Notes: generated by a model from the letters alone, not told the origin. A stretch of 64,000 nt of DNA from Alphaproteobacteria bacterium (GCA_017302575.1 JAFLDD010000001.1:372001-436000); one strand, 5' to 3'; shown: positions 28,476 through 38,506, numbered from the stretch's first letter. Program-made: numbers and translations.

Positions 28476-30470
28476 TTAAACGTCCAGCGCTTCTTTGAAT
28501 TTGTCGCCGTAAAGCTCTGTTTGCTCGCGAATGAACTGGAAGCGCAATTCAGGTTTTTTACCCATGAGTTGGTTCACGCGCTCAGCAGTCGCATCCACAT
28601 TATCTTCGGCAATCATGACTTTGAGCAAGGTGCGCTTGGTTGGGTCCATCGTCGTTTCTTTAAGTTGCGGGGCGGTCATCTCGCCCAAGCCCTTAAAGCG
28701 GCCGACTTCAATGCGGCTTTTGTGTTTGCCTTGCAGCTTCTCGATCAGCTTGGCTTTTTCAGCGTCGTCTTGTGCGTAGTAAGTCGTGCCGCCTGCGGTG
28801 ATACGGTAAAGCGGTGGTTGCGCAAGGTACAGGTGACCCATGCGAATTAGGTCTGGCATCTGTTGATAGAAGAATGTCATGAGCAGCGACGCGATATGCG
28901 CACCATCAACGTCTGCGTCGGTCATGATCACGACTTTTTCATAACGCAGGTCTTTAATATTGAATGTGCTGCCTGTGCTGACGCCCAGCGCTTGCTGCAA
29001 GTCGCTGATTTCTTGGTTAGCGTAAATCTTCTCGCTGGTAGCGCTGGCGACGTTCAGAATTTTGCCACGTAGCGGCAAAACTGCCTGAGTTTCGCGGATA
29101 CGTGCTTGCTTCGCTGAGCCACCTGCCGAGTCACCCTCTACCAAGAAAATCTCGGTACCTTGTGGGATGCTACGTGTACAATCAGCAAGTTTGCCAGGCA
29201 AACGCAGGCGTGATGTCACGTTCTGGCGCTTGATATTCTTTTCTTGTTTGCGGCGCAGGCGATCTTCGGCCTTGCTGATGATGTGATTGATCAGCGCATT
29301 ACCATTTTCCAGATTGCCTGAAAGCCAGTGATCGAACGGGTCGCGAATAGCGTTCTCAACTAAACGCACTGCCTCAGGGCTCATCAGACGGTCTTTGGTT
29401 TGGCCTTGGAATTGCGGATCTTTAATGAACAGCGACAAAATCACCATCGTGCCTTGCATGATGTCGTCGGCGGTGATTTGGCCCGCGCGTTTATTCTTGG
29501 TCATTTCACCAAAGGATTTGATGCCTTTGTTGAGTGCGGCGCGAAGGCCTTGTTCATGTGTGCCGCCATCTGGCGTAGGAATGGTGTTACAAAATAGCGA
29601 GGCGTGACCGTCGTCCTCGAGAACAGGCCAAGCGATTGCCCATTCTACGCGGCCTTTACCATCGGCGAGTTCAGCATCACCCGTGAACATTTCGCCCACA
29701 ATAGGTTGGCCATGCAGTTCTTGTTGTAAGAAGTCACGCAAGCCGCCTGGGAAGTGAATCACGTCTTCTGCGGGGGTGGTTGCGACTTCGCTCAGTAAGC
29801 TTGGGTCACATTTCCAGCGAATTTCAACACCACGGAAGAGATAGGCTTTCGAGCGAATCAGCTTGTAGATTTTTTCTGGGCGATATTTTGCTTTAGTGCC
29901 GAAAATTTCTGCGTCGGGGTGGAAGGTCACAGTGGTGCCGCGACGATTTTTAATCTGGCCGATGTTTTTAATCTTACCTTGTGGAGTGCCACGGCTATAG
30001 CTCTGTCGATATAGCTGGCCTTCACGTGCCACTTCGACTTCCAGATGATCAGAAAGTGCGTTAACAACCGAGATACCTACACCATGCAGACCACCTGCGG
30101 TGTGATAAACCTTATCATTGAATTTTCCGCCTGCATGCAGCGTTGTAAGAATGACTTCCAGCGCTGAGACTTTGGGGAATTTAGGGTGTGGGTCAATCGG
30201 AATACCGCGACCATTGTCACGGATTACAACGGTGTTGCCCTCTTTCAATTCCACTTCGATCCATGTGGCAAACCCTGCTACGGCTTCGTCCATCGAGTTG
30301 TCGAAGACTTCGTTGATGAGGTGGTGCATCGCCGTTTCGTCGTTGCCGCCGATATACATACCGGGGCGGCGACGTACAGGCTCTAGCCCCTCAAGTACTT
30401 CAATGTCTTGGGCGGAGTAGCTCTGAGTCTTAAGTTTGGCGGTCGATTTAGCACTAAACATGTCGTTCAT
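28476..30470 (-). CDS. parE: DNA topoisomerase IV subunit B
   Basis: This ATPase subunit of topoisomerase IV, with ParC, decatenates daughter chromosomes. The 664-residue protein has a GHKL ATPase domain (LEPVRRRPGMYIGG, HHLINEVFDNSMDEA, DNGRGIPID), a transducer domain, then a TOPRIM domain (EGDSAGGSAKQAR, DADVDGAHI). The name ParE rather than GyrB is based on length and on the QREQEKNIKRQN-style region, which I judge likely but not certain. The start ATG has no Shine-Dalgarno sequence; the candidate promoter at 30480-30507 would give an almost leaderless message. Confidence 0.9.
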   Translation of the reverse strand: MNDMFSAKSTAKLKTQSYSAQDIEVLEGLEPVRRRPGMYIGGNDETAMHHLINEVFDNSMDEAVAGFATWIEVELKEGNTVVIRDNGRGIPIDPHPKFPKVSALEVILTTLHAGGKFNDKVYHTAGGLHGVGISVVNALSDHLEVEVAREGQLYRQSYSRGTPQGKIKNIGQIKNRRGTTVTFHPDAEIFGTKAKYRPEKIYKLIRSKAYLFRGVEIRWKCDPSLLSEVATTPAEDVIHFPGGLRDFLQQELHGQPIVGEMFTGDAELADGKGRVEWAIAWPVLEDDGHASLFCNTIPTPDGGTHEQGLRAALNKGIKSFGEMTKNKRAGQITADDIMQGTMVILSLFIKDPQFQGQTKDRLMSPEAVRLVENAIRDPFDHWLSGNLENGNALINHIISKAEDRLRRKQEKNIKRQNVTSRLRLPGKLADCTRSIPQGTEIFLVEGDSAGGSAKQARIRETQAVLPLRGKILNVASATSEKIYANQEISDLQQALGVSTGSTFNIKDLRYEKVVIMTDADVDGAHIASLLMTFFYQQMPDLIRMGHLYLAQPPLYRITAGGTTYYAQDDAEKAKLIEKLQGKHKSRIEVGRFKGLGEMTAPQLKETTMDPTKRTLLKVMIAEDNVDATAERVNQLMGKKPELRFQFIREQTELYGDKFKEALDV

Positions 30471-30479
30471 AGGGGGGCG

Positions 30480-30507
30480 AATATAGCCATAAACACCTTC
30501 ACTGCAA
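30480..30507 (-). promoter_or_regulatory. Candidate parE promoter
   Basis: On the minus strand, TTGCAG (30507-30502), 16 nt of spacer and TATATT (30485-30480) form a sigma70-type promoter. Transcription would start about 3 nt before the parE ATG. The element overlaps an imperfect inverted repeat (AAACAC...GTGTTT, about 30490-30513) that could be an operator or a hairpin behind mfd. Confidence 0.4.
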
Positions 30508-30521
30508 GTGTTTCTGCGGGT

Positions 30522-33500
30522 TTAAGCCGCTTTTTCTGTGGATGTTTGGCCCAAAGCGGCAATTTCTTTCACGGCTTCGGTAATGCCTGCCATGGCGCTG
30601 CCTTCCTTGCTGAAATCTGCAATAAAGGCGATTTTCTGGTCTGGGCGCAGTTTATAGCGGGTCGGGTGCTTATTAATATGGAGTAAAAGCTTCTCTGGGG
30701 CAGGGAACTGGTTCTTGTGGAAGGTAATGATGGCGCCCTTTGGCCCAGCGTCGATGCGGTCGATATTGGCCATTACGCAGAATTGCTTAATGCGAAGCAC
30801 GCCAAAGAGGTGCTCTACCTCGACAGGTAATGGGCCAAAGCGGTCAATCATTTCGGCGGCGAAGCCTTCAATTTCCTCATGGGTTTTGAGGCTGCTGACG
30901 CGGCGATATAGGCTCAGGCGCAGGGATAAGTCCTCGACATAATTTTCTGGAATCAGCACCGACATGCCTAGATTGATCTGCGGCGACCAATCACGTTCTT
31001 CGATGTCACCAATTTTGCGGCGCGCTTTGAGGTCGCTAATCGCTTCCTCCAGCATGGCTTGGTACAGCTCGATACCCACTTCGCGAATATGGCCGGATTG
31101 TTCCTCGCCCAAGAGATTTCCGTAACCACGAATATCCATATCGTGGCTGGCGAGTTGGAAGCCAGCGCCCAAACTATCCAGCTGCTGCATCACCTCGAGT
31201 CGGCGCGTAGCGTCACGGGTCAAGGTTTTTTGATGTGGCAGCGTGAAATAGGCATAAGCGCGGGTTTTGCTGCGACCAACACGGCCGCGAAGTTGATAAA
31301 GTTGGGCAAGGCCGAACATCTCAGCGCGGTCGATAATCATGGTGTTGGCGGTAGGGATGTCGATGCCTGATTCGATAATGGCCGTTGAAAGCAGCACATC
31401 GTATTTGCCGTCGTAAAATTCATTCATAACGGTATCAAGCTGTGCGGGTGTCATTTGACCATGCGCGGCGGCGAATTTAATTTCGGGAACCAGCTCTTCC
31501 AATTTCTGCTTAAGTTCCGCCATGTATTTCACGCGCGGTGTTACCACAAAGCTTTTACCGCCACGGTGATATTCACGCAGCAATGCTTCACGCGTGACGA
31601 CGGGGTCAAATGGCATCACATAGGTGCGCACGGCGAGCCTATCGACAGGTGGTGTGGTGATCAGGCTTAATTCGCGCACACCAGCGAGTGACATTTGTAA
31701 CGTGCGAGGGATTGGTGTTGCGGAAAGTGTCAGCACATGCACGTCGCTACGGAATTCTTTGAGACGCTCTTTCTGCTTCACACCGAAATGCTGTTCTTCG
31801 TCGACAATCATCAATCCTAGTTCTTTGAAGCCGATTTCGCTGCCAAGTAATGCGTGTGTGCCAATCACGATATCAACCTTACCCTCTTTCAGCAGTGCTT
31901 TGGTTTCGGCCATCTCCTTTGCTGATACCATGCGTGAAAGCTGACGAATGGTGAATGGTAAATCACGGAAACGCTCTGTGAAGGTTTTGAAATGCTGGCG
32001 GGCGAGTAAGGTTGTGGGAGCAATGAGTGCCACTTGTTGTTTGTTGCTCGCGGCAATAAATGCAGCGCGCAAGGCAACTTCGGTTTTACCAAAACCTACG
32101 TCACCACAAATGAGCCTGTCCATGGGTGAGCCTTTACGCAAATCTTCACGCACTTCGTCGATGGATTGGAGCTGGTCTTCGGTTTCGGTGTAAGGGAAGC
32201 GTGCACAGAATTCGTCATAAGCGCCGATATCAGGCTCGAATGCTGGAGCGGTCTTAGTCGCACGTGCAGCAGCGATTTTAAGCAGCGCCTCTGCCGCCAT
32301 GCGCAGGCGTTTCTTGAGGCCGGATTTACGTTTTTGCCATGCTACGCCACCCAACTTGTCGAGCGCGACACCTTCACCATCACCAAATCGGCTGACGAGG
32401 TCGATATTCTCAACGGGCAAGAAAAGCCTGTCGCCGCCATCATAAGTAAGTTTGAGGCAGTCTTGCTTCTTGCTGTTTACCTCAACGGTGATGAGGCCTT
32501 CAAATCGGCCAATGCCATGCTCTTTGTGAACAATCAACTCGCCGACTTCAAAGGCGGCAGCTTCCATCAAGAAAGCGTCACTCTTCTTGCGCTTCTTCTG
32601 GGTGCGGATGATGCGCTCGCCCAATAAATCTTCTTCGCTTAGTAGGTGATAGTGCGGCGTGCTGTAGCCATGTTCGATTGGAATAATGGCGAGATGCGTG
32701 CCTGATTCGACCTCACTAAAGTGCTCGATGCGTTTAGTAGCAATGCCATGTTCGCCAAGTATTTTATCAATACGCTCGAGGCTGCCTTGCGAGTTGCAGG
32801 CAATGACTGCGGGTAGCACCAGCCCCTTCACATAATCACAGGCTTCGTTAAAGAGGCGTTTGCCTAAAAGGGGCGTTGCGCCGTAGGGCAGGCTTAGTGT
32901 GTTCCCGCTCGATGCCGCAAATGGCGTGAGGGTAATGGTGGCGTTAGCAGCCAACATGCTATTCCACGATTCCGCCATGATAAATAAGCGCTCAGGCGGG
33001 ATAGGGTGATAGGGCGTTTCGTCTTTTGATTTAGCGTGAAGCTGGCGCGCCGCATAATAATCGCGGACTGCTTCGCCACGTTCTTCGATGATAGCAGGTG
33101 TGTCATAATGCAGGCACCAGATTGCATCTGGCACGTAATCGCTCAAAGGTACTAGGCGCTCATAAAATAACGGCAACCAGTGCTCCATACCTGCTGTCAT
33201 GCGACCTTGGGAGATGGACTCATAAAGCGGGTCCTCGCGCGTGACGGCGCCAAAACATTCGCGGTAGCCACTACGGAAGCGTTCAATCGTCGCTTCGTTT
33301 AATTGTACTTCACCTAAGGGAAGTAATTCTAGTTTCGTGCAGATGGCGTCACTGATTTGGGTGAGCGGGTCGAAGTATTTGAGGCTTTCAACATCATCGC
33401 CAAATAAATCGATGCGTACGGCATTTTCGGAACCTGAAGGGAAGATATCGATAATGCTGCCGCGAATGGCATATTCGCCTGCCTCCATCACTTTACCAAC

Positions 33501-33965
33501 GCGCTGATAACCTTGCGCACTAAGGAATGCTAGCAGTGCCTCACGAGGAAGGTTGCTATTGGGCGTGATGACAAAATGGTTGTCTCTGAATGTGGTCGGC
33601 GGGGGCAGGTATTGGCTCGCTGCATTTACGGTGGTCAGCACTATGAGTGGCCGCTTTTTCGAGCTTAAGCTGCTGAGGGTTGCGACACGCTGCGATAAAA
33701 TGTGTGCGCTGGGTGATACGCGGTCATAGGGTAATGTATCCCATGCGGGGAGGCGCAAAACCTCTAGATTTGGCGCGATGAAGCGACATAGAGATGCAAC
33801 AATTTCCAACTCTTTGTCGTTGGGTAATACGGCGATAACCGGCTTTGAGTAATTCAAGATAAGGCTAGCTAATATCTCCGCATAGCTTGAAAGCAGTGCG
33901 CGCTCGAACTGCCACGCCTCACCGCGCTGAATGACAGCGGGGAGCTGTTTTCGTAGTGCATGCAT
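30522..33965 (-). CDS. mfd: Transcription-repair coupling factor Mfd
   Basis: This ATP-driven translocase displaces RNA polymerase stalled at lesions and recruits UvrA. The 1147-residue protein has the UvrB-like N-terminal module, the RNA-polymerase-interacting domain (FEVGELIVHKEHGIGRFEGL), a superfamily 2 helicase core (GDVGFGKTEVALRAAF, DEEQHFG box, LSATPIPRTL, QLRGRVGRS) and the C-terminal regulatory domain. This is full length for the family. The start overlaps the sdhE stop (TAATG), and parE follows downstream in the same direction. Confidence 0.97.
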   Translation of the reverse strand: MHALRKQLPAVIQRGEAWQFERALLSSYAEILASLILNYSKPVIAVLPNDKELEIVASLCRFIAPNLEVLRLPAWDTLPYDRVSPSAHILSQRVATLSSLSSKKRPLIVLTTVNAASQYLPPPTTFRDNHFVITPNSNLPREALLAFLSAQGYQRVGKVMEAGEYAIRGSIIDIFPSGSENAVRIDLFGDDVESLKYFDPLTQISDAICTKLELLPLGEVQLNEATIERFRSGYRECFGAVTREDPLYESISQGRMTAGMEHWLPLFYERLVPLSDYVPDAIWCLHYDTPAIIEERGEAVRDYYAARQLHAKSKDETPYHPIPPERLFIMAESWNSMLAANATITLTPFAASSGNTLSLPYGATPLLGKRLFNEACDYVKGLVLPAVIACNSQGSLERIDKILGEHGIATKRIEHFSEVESGTHLAIIPIEHGYSTPHYHLLSEEDLLGERIIRTQKKRKKSDAFLMEAAAFEVGELIVHKEHGIGRFEGLITVEVNSKKQDCLKLTYDGGDRLFLPVENIDLVSRFGDGEGVALDKLGGVAWQKRKSGLKKRLRMAAEALLKIAAARATKTAPAFEPDIGAYDEFCARFPYTETEDQLQSIDEVREDLRKGSPMDRLICGDVGFGKTEVALRAAFIAASNKQQVALIAPTTLLARQHFKTFTERFRDLPFTIRQLSRMVSAKEMAETKALLKEGKVDIVIGTHALLGSEIGFKELGLMIVDEEQHFGVKQKERLKEFRSDVHVLTLSATPIPRTLQMSLAGVRELSLITTPPVDRLAVRTYVMPFDPVVTREALLREYHRGGKSFVVTPRVKYMAELKQKLEELVPEIKFAAAHGQMTPAQLDTVMNEFYDGKYDVLLSTAIIESGIDIPTANTMIIDRAEMFGLAQLYQLRGRVGRSKTRAYAYFTLPHQKTLTRDATRRLEVMQQLDSLGAGFQLASHDMDIRGYGNLLGEEQSGHIREVGIELYQAMLEEAISDLKARRKIGDIEERDWSPQINLGMSVLIPENYVEDLSLRLSLYRRVSSLKTHEEIEGFAAEMIDRFGPLPVEVEHLFGVLRIKQFCVMANIDRIDAGPKGAIITFHKNQFPAPEKLLLHINKHPTRYKLRPDQKIAFIADFSKEGSAMAGITEAVKEIAALGQTSTEKAA

Positions 33966-34258
33966 TAGGGACGATGCTGGAACTGCCGCATTTTAGCGAG
34001 CAGGGGCTCATATTCAGATTTTGGGGATTGTGACTTTTCGGTCAGCCAGCTCCAGATGTCGGCATCGTCTTCTTCAAGTAATGCCTCGCAGAGCGACAGT
34101 TCTTCGGCTTTCATACCCTCCAAATGCTGGTCGCAATAACCACCTAAAATCAGGTCAGTTTCCTTGCAGCCGCGATGCCAGCTACGATAGCGCAGGCGTT
34201 TTAGGCGTGCTTCGTGGCTTAGAGTGCTCTCGGGCGTTGCGGTGGTCGCGTTTTCCAT
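33965..34258 (-). CDS. sdhE: FAD assembly factor SdhE
   Basis: This small chaperone promotes covalent flavinylation of SdhA and FrdA. The 97-residue protein has the family's helical core LKRLRYRSWHRGCKETD, containing the RGxxE motif needed for flavin attachment, then ADIWSWL. ATG at 34258 is preferred (GAGG 9 nt upstream) over the open frame to 34306. It lies directly upstream of mfd, a frequent alphaproteobacterial pairing. The 60-nt gap to the divergent gene at 34319 must hold both promoters; no clear elements were seen. Confidence 0.9.
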   Translation of the reverse strand: MENATTATPESTLSHEARLKRLRYRSWHRGCKETDLILGGYCDQHLEGMKAEELSLCEALLEEDDADIWSWLTEKSQSPKSEYEPLLAKMRQFQHRP

Positions 34259-34318
34259 GTATTTTGTCCTCGGTCGGTAACATAGCGTATTTAACCGATT
34301 TGACAAGGGCAGTAGCGC

Positions 34319-35230
34319 ATGAATCAGGCAGCAGCAACGACAGCGAATCGCGATGGCGATGGGATTTTAATCCTGACACAAGAAGACGAACGCAAACAAT
34401 GGTATATTCGCGAATTGAACGAGCAGGCTGCTGAAACGCTTGGTTATACGGTGGATGAGCTCAAGAATATGCCGCTTGATACGGTGCTGGGGCGTCGCAC
34501 AGCCGATGCGCTACGTGACATGGTCGAATTCGTGCCTGACGCGCCAGATTTACAAGATGTCAGCGCAAAATTGCGCGAATTCCGCTTGAAGCATCGCCTG
34601 GGGGATGAGTTCGTATCGCCCGTGCGCTTAAGCCGCATGCATGCACGTGACACGAATGCGTGGTTCCAATTGGTCTTGCCTAATGAGCGTGATCAGCGTG
34701 CCCAACAGCAAATGCGTGATTTTCTCAAATTGAATCTTGAGGGTCGACTTGTTATCGACAAGGACACAGGCCTGCCTGATCGCGCTACCGCTAAGACATT
34801 TCATGATTTGTTGACGAATTACCTCAGCAGTAACAAGTCCGAAGCGGCGTTCGCTGTGCTGAGGCTCGACCGTCATAAAAAGAGTTTAGAGCGTTATGGT
34901 AAAGATGGTTGCGTGACATTACTGAAGCACGCAGCGAATTGCTGCCGCAGCGCCTTTCGCGCTGATGATGTGATTTGCATGCTAGATGATCATACGCTTG
35001 GCTTATTTCTGCTGGATTTACCGCGCGAGTCTTCGCGTGTAGTGTTGAATCGTTTGCGTTGGCTGATTCGTTCGCATCGCATAGATTTCGGCGGCAAATC
35101 TGACTTCTCCGTTACTGTCAGTATCGCCTTTGACATGCTCACGAATGATACGGTGCTTGATATGTGCGAAGCATCCGTTGCGAAGCTGGATCAGGACGAA
35201 CGTAACCATCTTATCGAGCTAGGCGCGTAA
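34319..35230 (+). CDS. PAS protein with degenerate GGDEF-like domain
   Basis: This 303-residue cytosolic protein has a PAS domain (about 12-120, with QAAETLGYTVDELKNMPLDTVLG) and then a diguanylate-cyclase-like fold (about 145-290, starting DKDTGLPDRAT and continuing FAVLRLDRHKKSLERYGKDG). The position of GGDEF reads MLDDHTLGL, so the catalytic signature is absent and cyclase activity is unlikely; it may bind nucleotide or act as a scaffold. AAGGG lies 9 nt before ATG. recG follows after 1 nt. Confidence 0.75.
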   Translation: MNQAAATTANRDGDGILILTQEDERKQWYIRELNEQAAETLGYTVDELKNMPLDTVLGRRTADALRDMVEFVPDAPDLQDVSAKLREFRLKHRLGDEFVSPVRLSRMHARDTNAWFQLVLPNERDQRAQQQMRDFLKLNLEGRLVIDKDTGLPDRATAKTFHDLLTNYLSSNKSEAAFAVLRLDRHKKSLERYGKDGCVTLLKHAANCCRSAFRADDVICMLDDHTLGLFLLDLPRESSRVVLNRLRWLIRSHRIDFGGKSDFSVTVSIAFDMLTNDTVLDMCEASVAKLDQDERNHLIELGA

Positions 35231-35231
35231 T

Positions 35232-37361
35232 ATGGCCGTTCGGCCATCCATATTGTATCCCTATTTTCGTGCAGCGACGATCTTGAAGGGTGTTGGTCCT
35301 GTTACTCGCAAGGCCTTAACGCGTTTGCTTACGCCCCCACGCCCACTTATCGATAACATGCCGTATGAGCCTGTGCTCAGGGATATGGTCATGCATGTAC
35401 CAACTAGTGCAGTTGACAGGCGTTTGGTAAGTAGCATCGCGACTGCAAACGTGGGGGATGTCGCAAGTATTGAGGTGGAGGTGGTAGAGCACCGCCCACC
35501 ACCTGCAAAGCGTGCCCGTTTGCCTTATCGTATTATCGTTAGGGATATGACGGGTGCTCTAACGCTTACCTATTTCCATGTGAAGGGTGATTATCTCTTC
35601 AAACAATTACCTGTTGGTGAAAAGCGCCTGATTTCAGGTAGCATTGAAATGTATGATGGGATGAAAACCATGCCGCACCCAGATATGGTGGTGCCACTTC
35701 ATCGCTCGCATGAGATTCTACGTATTATGCCAGTTTACCCGCTTACGCTTGGCATCAGTAACCGTGTGATGGTGAAATTGATGAGTCAGGCGTTGGACTT
35801 GATTACAGCTTTGCCAGAGTGGATCGGCGAAGATGTGCTGAAACGTCAGTCATGGCAGGGATTTCGTGAATCACTCAAGCAGTTGCATAATCCGCAAACC
35901 ATCGAGCTTGAAACAGAATTATTGCCGCGCAGGCGTCTCGCTTATGATGAGTTGCTGGCGAACCAACTGGCCTTGGCGTTCTCGCGTCAGGCACGTCAGC
36001 GCACGCAATCTTACAAGATTCCCGTTAAGAATAAGCAAGCACTGCTTGATGCTTTGCCATTCACACTCACGACAGGTCAGCAAAACGTATTAGCCGAAGC
36101 AGAGCAGGATTTGACAAGCGGTGAGCGTATGATTCGCTTACTGCAAGGTGATGTGGGGAGTGGCAAAACCATCATCGCGTTTAGTTTGATGGCGCAGGTT
36201 GCGGCATCTGGGTTCCAATCGGTGTTTATGGCGCCGACCGATTTGTTGGCGCGCCAGCATGAAAAGAATCTAGCGCCTCTTGCCGAGAAGCTGGGTTACA
36301 AACTTATTCTGCTCAGTGGTAAAATGAGTAAGAAACAGCAAACGGAAGCGCGTGCGCTTATTGCTAGCGGTGAAGCACATATGCTGGTTGGGACGCATGC
36401 GGTGTTTCAGGAGTTGGTTGGATTCAAAAAGCTTGCGCTGGTCGTAGTGGATGAGCAGCACCGCTTTGGTGTTGAGCAACGCTTGCAGCTAGCAGAGAAG
36501 GGGCTAACGCCGCATATCCTGCAAATGACGGCCACGCCTATCCCACGTAGTTTAGCGATGACTTATTATGGTGATATGGAAGTCAGTGTGCTCAGTGAAA
36601 AACCGCCTGGCCGCCTGCCTATCGACACACGTACTGTGCCATTTTCGCGGTTAGATGAAGTCATTACGGGCCTCAAGCGGGCGCTACAGCAGGGCACCAA
36701 GGCATATTGGGTATGCCCGCTTATCGAGTTGGATACTGAAAAAGAGGATGAAGAATTAGCTGCTGTGGAAGACAGGCTGCGCCTGCTTCAAACCCATTTT
36801 GGCGATAAAGTCGGTATGGTGCATGGGCGAATGAAATTGGCGGAGCGCGAAGAGGTAATGAAGCGCTTTGCCTATGGTGAGATGCAGTTGTTAGTGGCTA
36901 CCACCGTGATTGAGGTGGGTGTGGATGTGCCAGAGGCGACCATTATGGTGATTGAGCAAGCGGAACGTTTTGGATTAGCGCAACTCCACCAATTGCGCGG
37001 TCGTGTGGGCAGAGGCAAAGAAGCCTCGAGCTGCATTTTGCTTTATCACTCGCCAGTCTCAGAGAATGCCAAGGCGCGTTTGCAGGTGCTGCGCGAAACC
37101 AATGATGGTTTCGTCATCGCCGAAGAGGATTTCCGCCTGCGCGGTGCGGGCGATGTGTTGGGTACGCGCCAAACAGGGTTGCCTGATTTTAGATTTGCCG
37201 CCATTGGTCGGGACACGGATCTGATGGTGATGGCGCGCGATGATGTAAGGCATTATTTGTCCAAGGACCCAGATTTATCTGCGCCGCGTGGCCAAGCGCT
37301 GCGAATTTTGTTAAGCCTCTTTGATTATGAGCATACGGCTGCGTTGCTTAAAGCAGCGTAG
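35232..37361 (+). CDS. recG: ATP-dependent DNA helicase RecG
   Basis: This branch-migrating helicase rescues stalled forks and processes Holliday junctions. The 709-residue protein has an N-terminal wedge/OB-fold (about 60-160), helicase motif I GDVGSGKTIIAF, the DEQH box (VVDEQHRFGVEQR), TATPIPRSLAMT, and HQLRGRVGRG near the C-terminus. It is full length for the family. The stop overlaps the end of convergent lpxB by 14 nt. Confidence 0.97.
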   Translation: MAVRPSILYPYFRAATILKGVGPVTRKALTRLLTPPRPLIDNMPYEPVLRDMVMHVPTSAVDRRLVSSIATANVGDVASIEVEVVEHRPPPAKRARLPYRIIVRDMTGALTLTYFHVKGDYLFKQLPVGEKRLISGSIEMYDGMKTMPHPDMVVPLHRSHEILRIMPVYPLTLGISNRVMVKLMSQALDLITALPEWIGEDVLKRQSWQGFRESLKQLHNPQTIELETELLPRRRLAYDELLANQLALAFSRQARQRTQSYKIPVKNKQALLDALPFTLTTGQQNVLAEAEQDLTSGERMIRLLQGDVGSGKTIIAFSLMAQVAASGFQSVFMAPTDLLARQHEKNLAPLAEKLGYKLILLSGKMSKKQQTEARALIASGEAHMLVGTHAVFQELVGFKKLALVVVDEQHRFGVEQRLQLAEKGLTPHILQMTATPIPRSLAMTYYGDMEVSVLSEKPPGRLPIDTRTVPFSRLDEVITGLKRALQQGTKAYWVCPLIELDTEKEDEELAAVEDRLRLLQTHFGDKVGMVHGRMKLAEREEVMKRFAYGEMQLLVATTVIEVGVDVPEATIMVIEQAERFGLAQLHQLRGRVGRGKEASSCILLYHSPVSENAKARLQVLRETNDGFVIAEEDFRLRGAGDVLGTRQTGLPDFRFAAIGRDTDLMVMARDDVRHYLSKDPDLSAPRGQALRILLSLFDYEHTAALLKAA

Positions 37362-38505
37362 CGAGCACGATTTCGGCGGCTTTATCGCTTGGCGATTCAG
37401 CATCTTCAGAACCAAGTTGGCGCGAAATGTCTTTGAGAGTTTCTAGCTGTACGCTGCGTGTGGCGCTATTTTGTAGCAGAGGTAACATTTCTCTAACGAT
37501 GGCATCTGCCGTCAAATCTTCCTGAATCAGTTCAGGTATGACAAAGCGACCCAGAATAATATTGCTCATATTCACGTAAGGGATTTTCACTTTACGGCGA
37601 ATATACCAAATCGAAATTGGGTGGGCGCGATACGCTGTGATGTAAGGAACCCCTGCAAGTGTGCACTCCAAACTAATTGTGCCAGATTTAGCCAAGGCAG
37701 CGTGACTTGCGGCAAACAGCGCCTTCTTTTCCTCGTTCTCTGCAAGGACGACAGGAACTGGCCAGTCTTTTACAGCAGACTTTACCCATGCTTTGTGCTC
37801 GGGGCGCGCAAGCGTAGTTATCACAAGGTTAGGGATTTTCGTTGCAAGCTGCTCTACGGCTTCCTTGTAAATTGGTAAGTGTCGCTTCAGTTCATTTTTG
37901 CGGCTGCCTGCAAACATGGCGAGAACGGTGGCATTCTCTTTGATGTGGTGGCGTTGCTTGAAGGCTGCGGCATCGCCCTTTGTTTTCCAATACCACGCAT
38001 AAGGATGACCGACAAAACTAGTGGGCAAACCTTCTTTCTCAAAATAGGGTGGTTCGAAGGGGTAAAGCACCATGAGGTGGTTGAAAAAGGGTGCGATATG
38101 CTTAGCGCGCTCAGGTTTATATGCCCACACTGTTGGCGCAACGTAATGGATGAAGCGCGGTGAATGATTGCCACGTTTTTTAAGTGCCTCAACAACACGG
38201 AAGCAGAAACCTGGTGAATCAATCGTGACAACGATATCGGGCTTTTTTTGTTCAATATCTTCGATGGTTTGGCGAATGCGGCGCTTGAGATTAAAAATAT
38301 GCGGCAGGATTTCTACAAATCCCATCAGCGAGATTTCACTAATAGGGAAAAGTGAACGCAGTCCCGCTACTTCCATCGCATGACCGCCAATACCCGTGAT
38401 GCGTATGGCAGTTTGCTTAGCCAGAATAGACTGCATGAGCCATGCGCCTAATTGGTCGCCGGAAGCTTCGCCCGCGATGATATAAATGTGCGGTGTGGTG
38501 TTCAT
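37348..38505 (-). CDS. lpxB: Lipid-A-disaccharide synthase
   Basis: This glycosyltransferase joins UDP-2,3-diacylglucosamine to lipid X, forming the lipid A disaccharide at the inner-membrane face. The 385-residue protein has IIAGEASGDQLGAWLM at the N-terminus, IDSPGFCFRV, a VAPTVWAYKPERAKHI segment, FVGHPY, and SGTISLECTLAGVPYITAYR. It is last in the lpxD-fabZ-lpxA-lpxI-lpxB run, starting 1 nt after lpxI. Confidence 0.96.
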   Translation of the reverse strand: MNTTPHIYIIAGEASGDQLGAWLMQSILAKQTAIRITGIGGHAMEVAGLRSLFPISEISLMGFVEILPHIFNLKRRIRQTIEDIEQKKPDIVVTIDSPGFCFRVVEALKKRGNHSPRFIHYVAPTVWAYKPERAKHIAPFFNHLMVLYPFEPPYFEKEGLPTSFVGHPYAWYWKTKGDAAAFKQRHHIKENATVLAMFAGSRKNELKRHLPIYKEAVEQLATKIPNLVITTLARPEHKAWVKSAVKDWPVPVVLAENEEKKALFAASHAALAKSGTISLECTLAGVPYITAYRAHPISIWYIRRKVKIPYVNMSNIILGRFVIPELIQEDLTADAIVREMLPLLQNSATRSVQLETLKDISRQLGSEDAESPSDKAAEIVLATLL

Positions 38506-38506
38506 G

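Noticed and set aside
28476-30470. Calling this gene gyrB
   Set aside because: At 664 residues and without the longer GyrB insertions it fits ParE better, though the two are close relatives and a phylogeny would decide.
30490-30513. Inverted repeat AAACAC...GTGTTT behind mfd as a terminator
   Set aside because: The stem is short and imperfect and no T-run follows on the minus strand; it overlaps the candidate parE promoter instead.
30408-30686. Plus-strand ORF spanning the parE/mfd gap
   Set aside because: It is a shadow of the two minus-strand genes, with no start signal or recognisable product.
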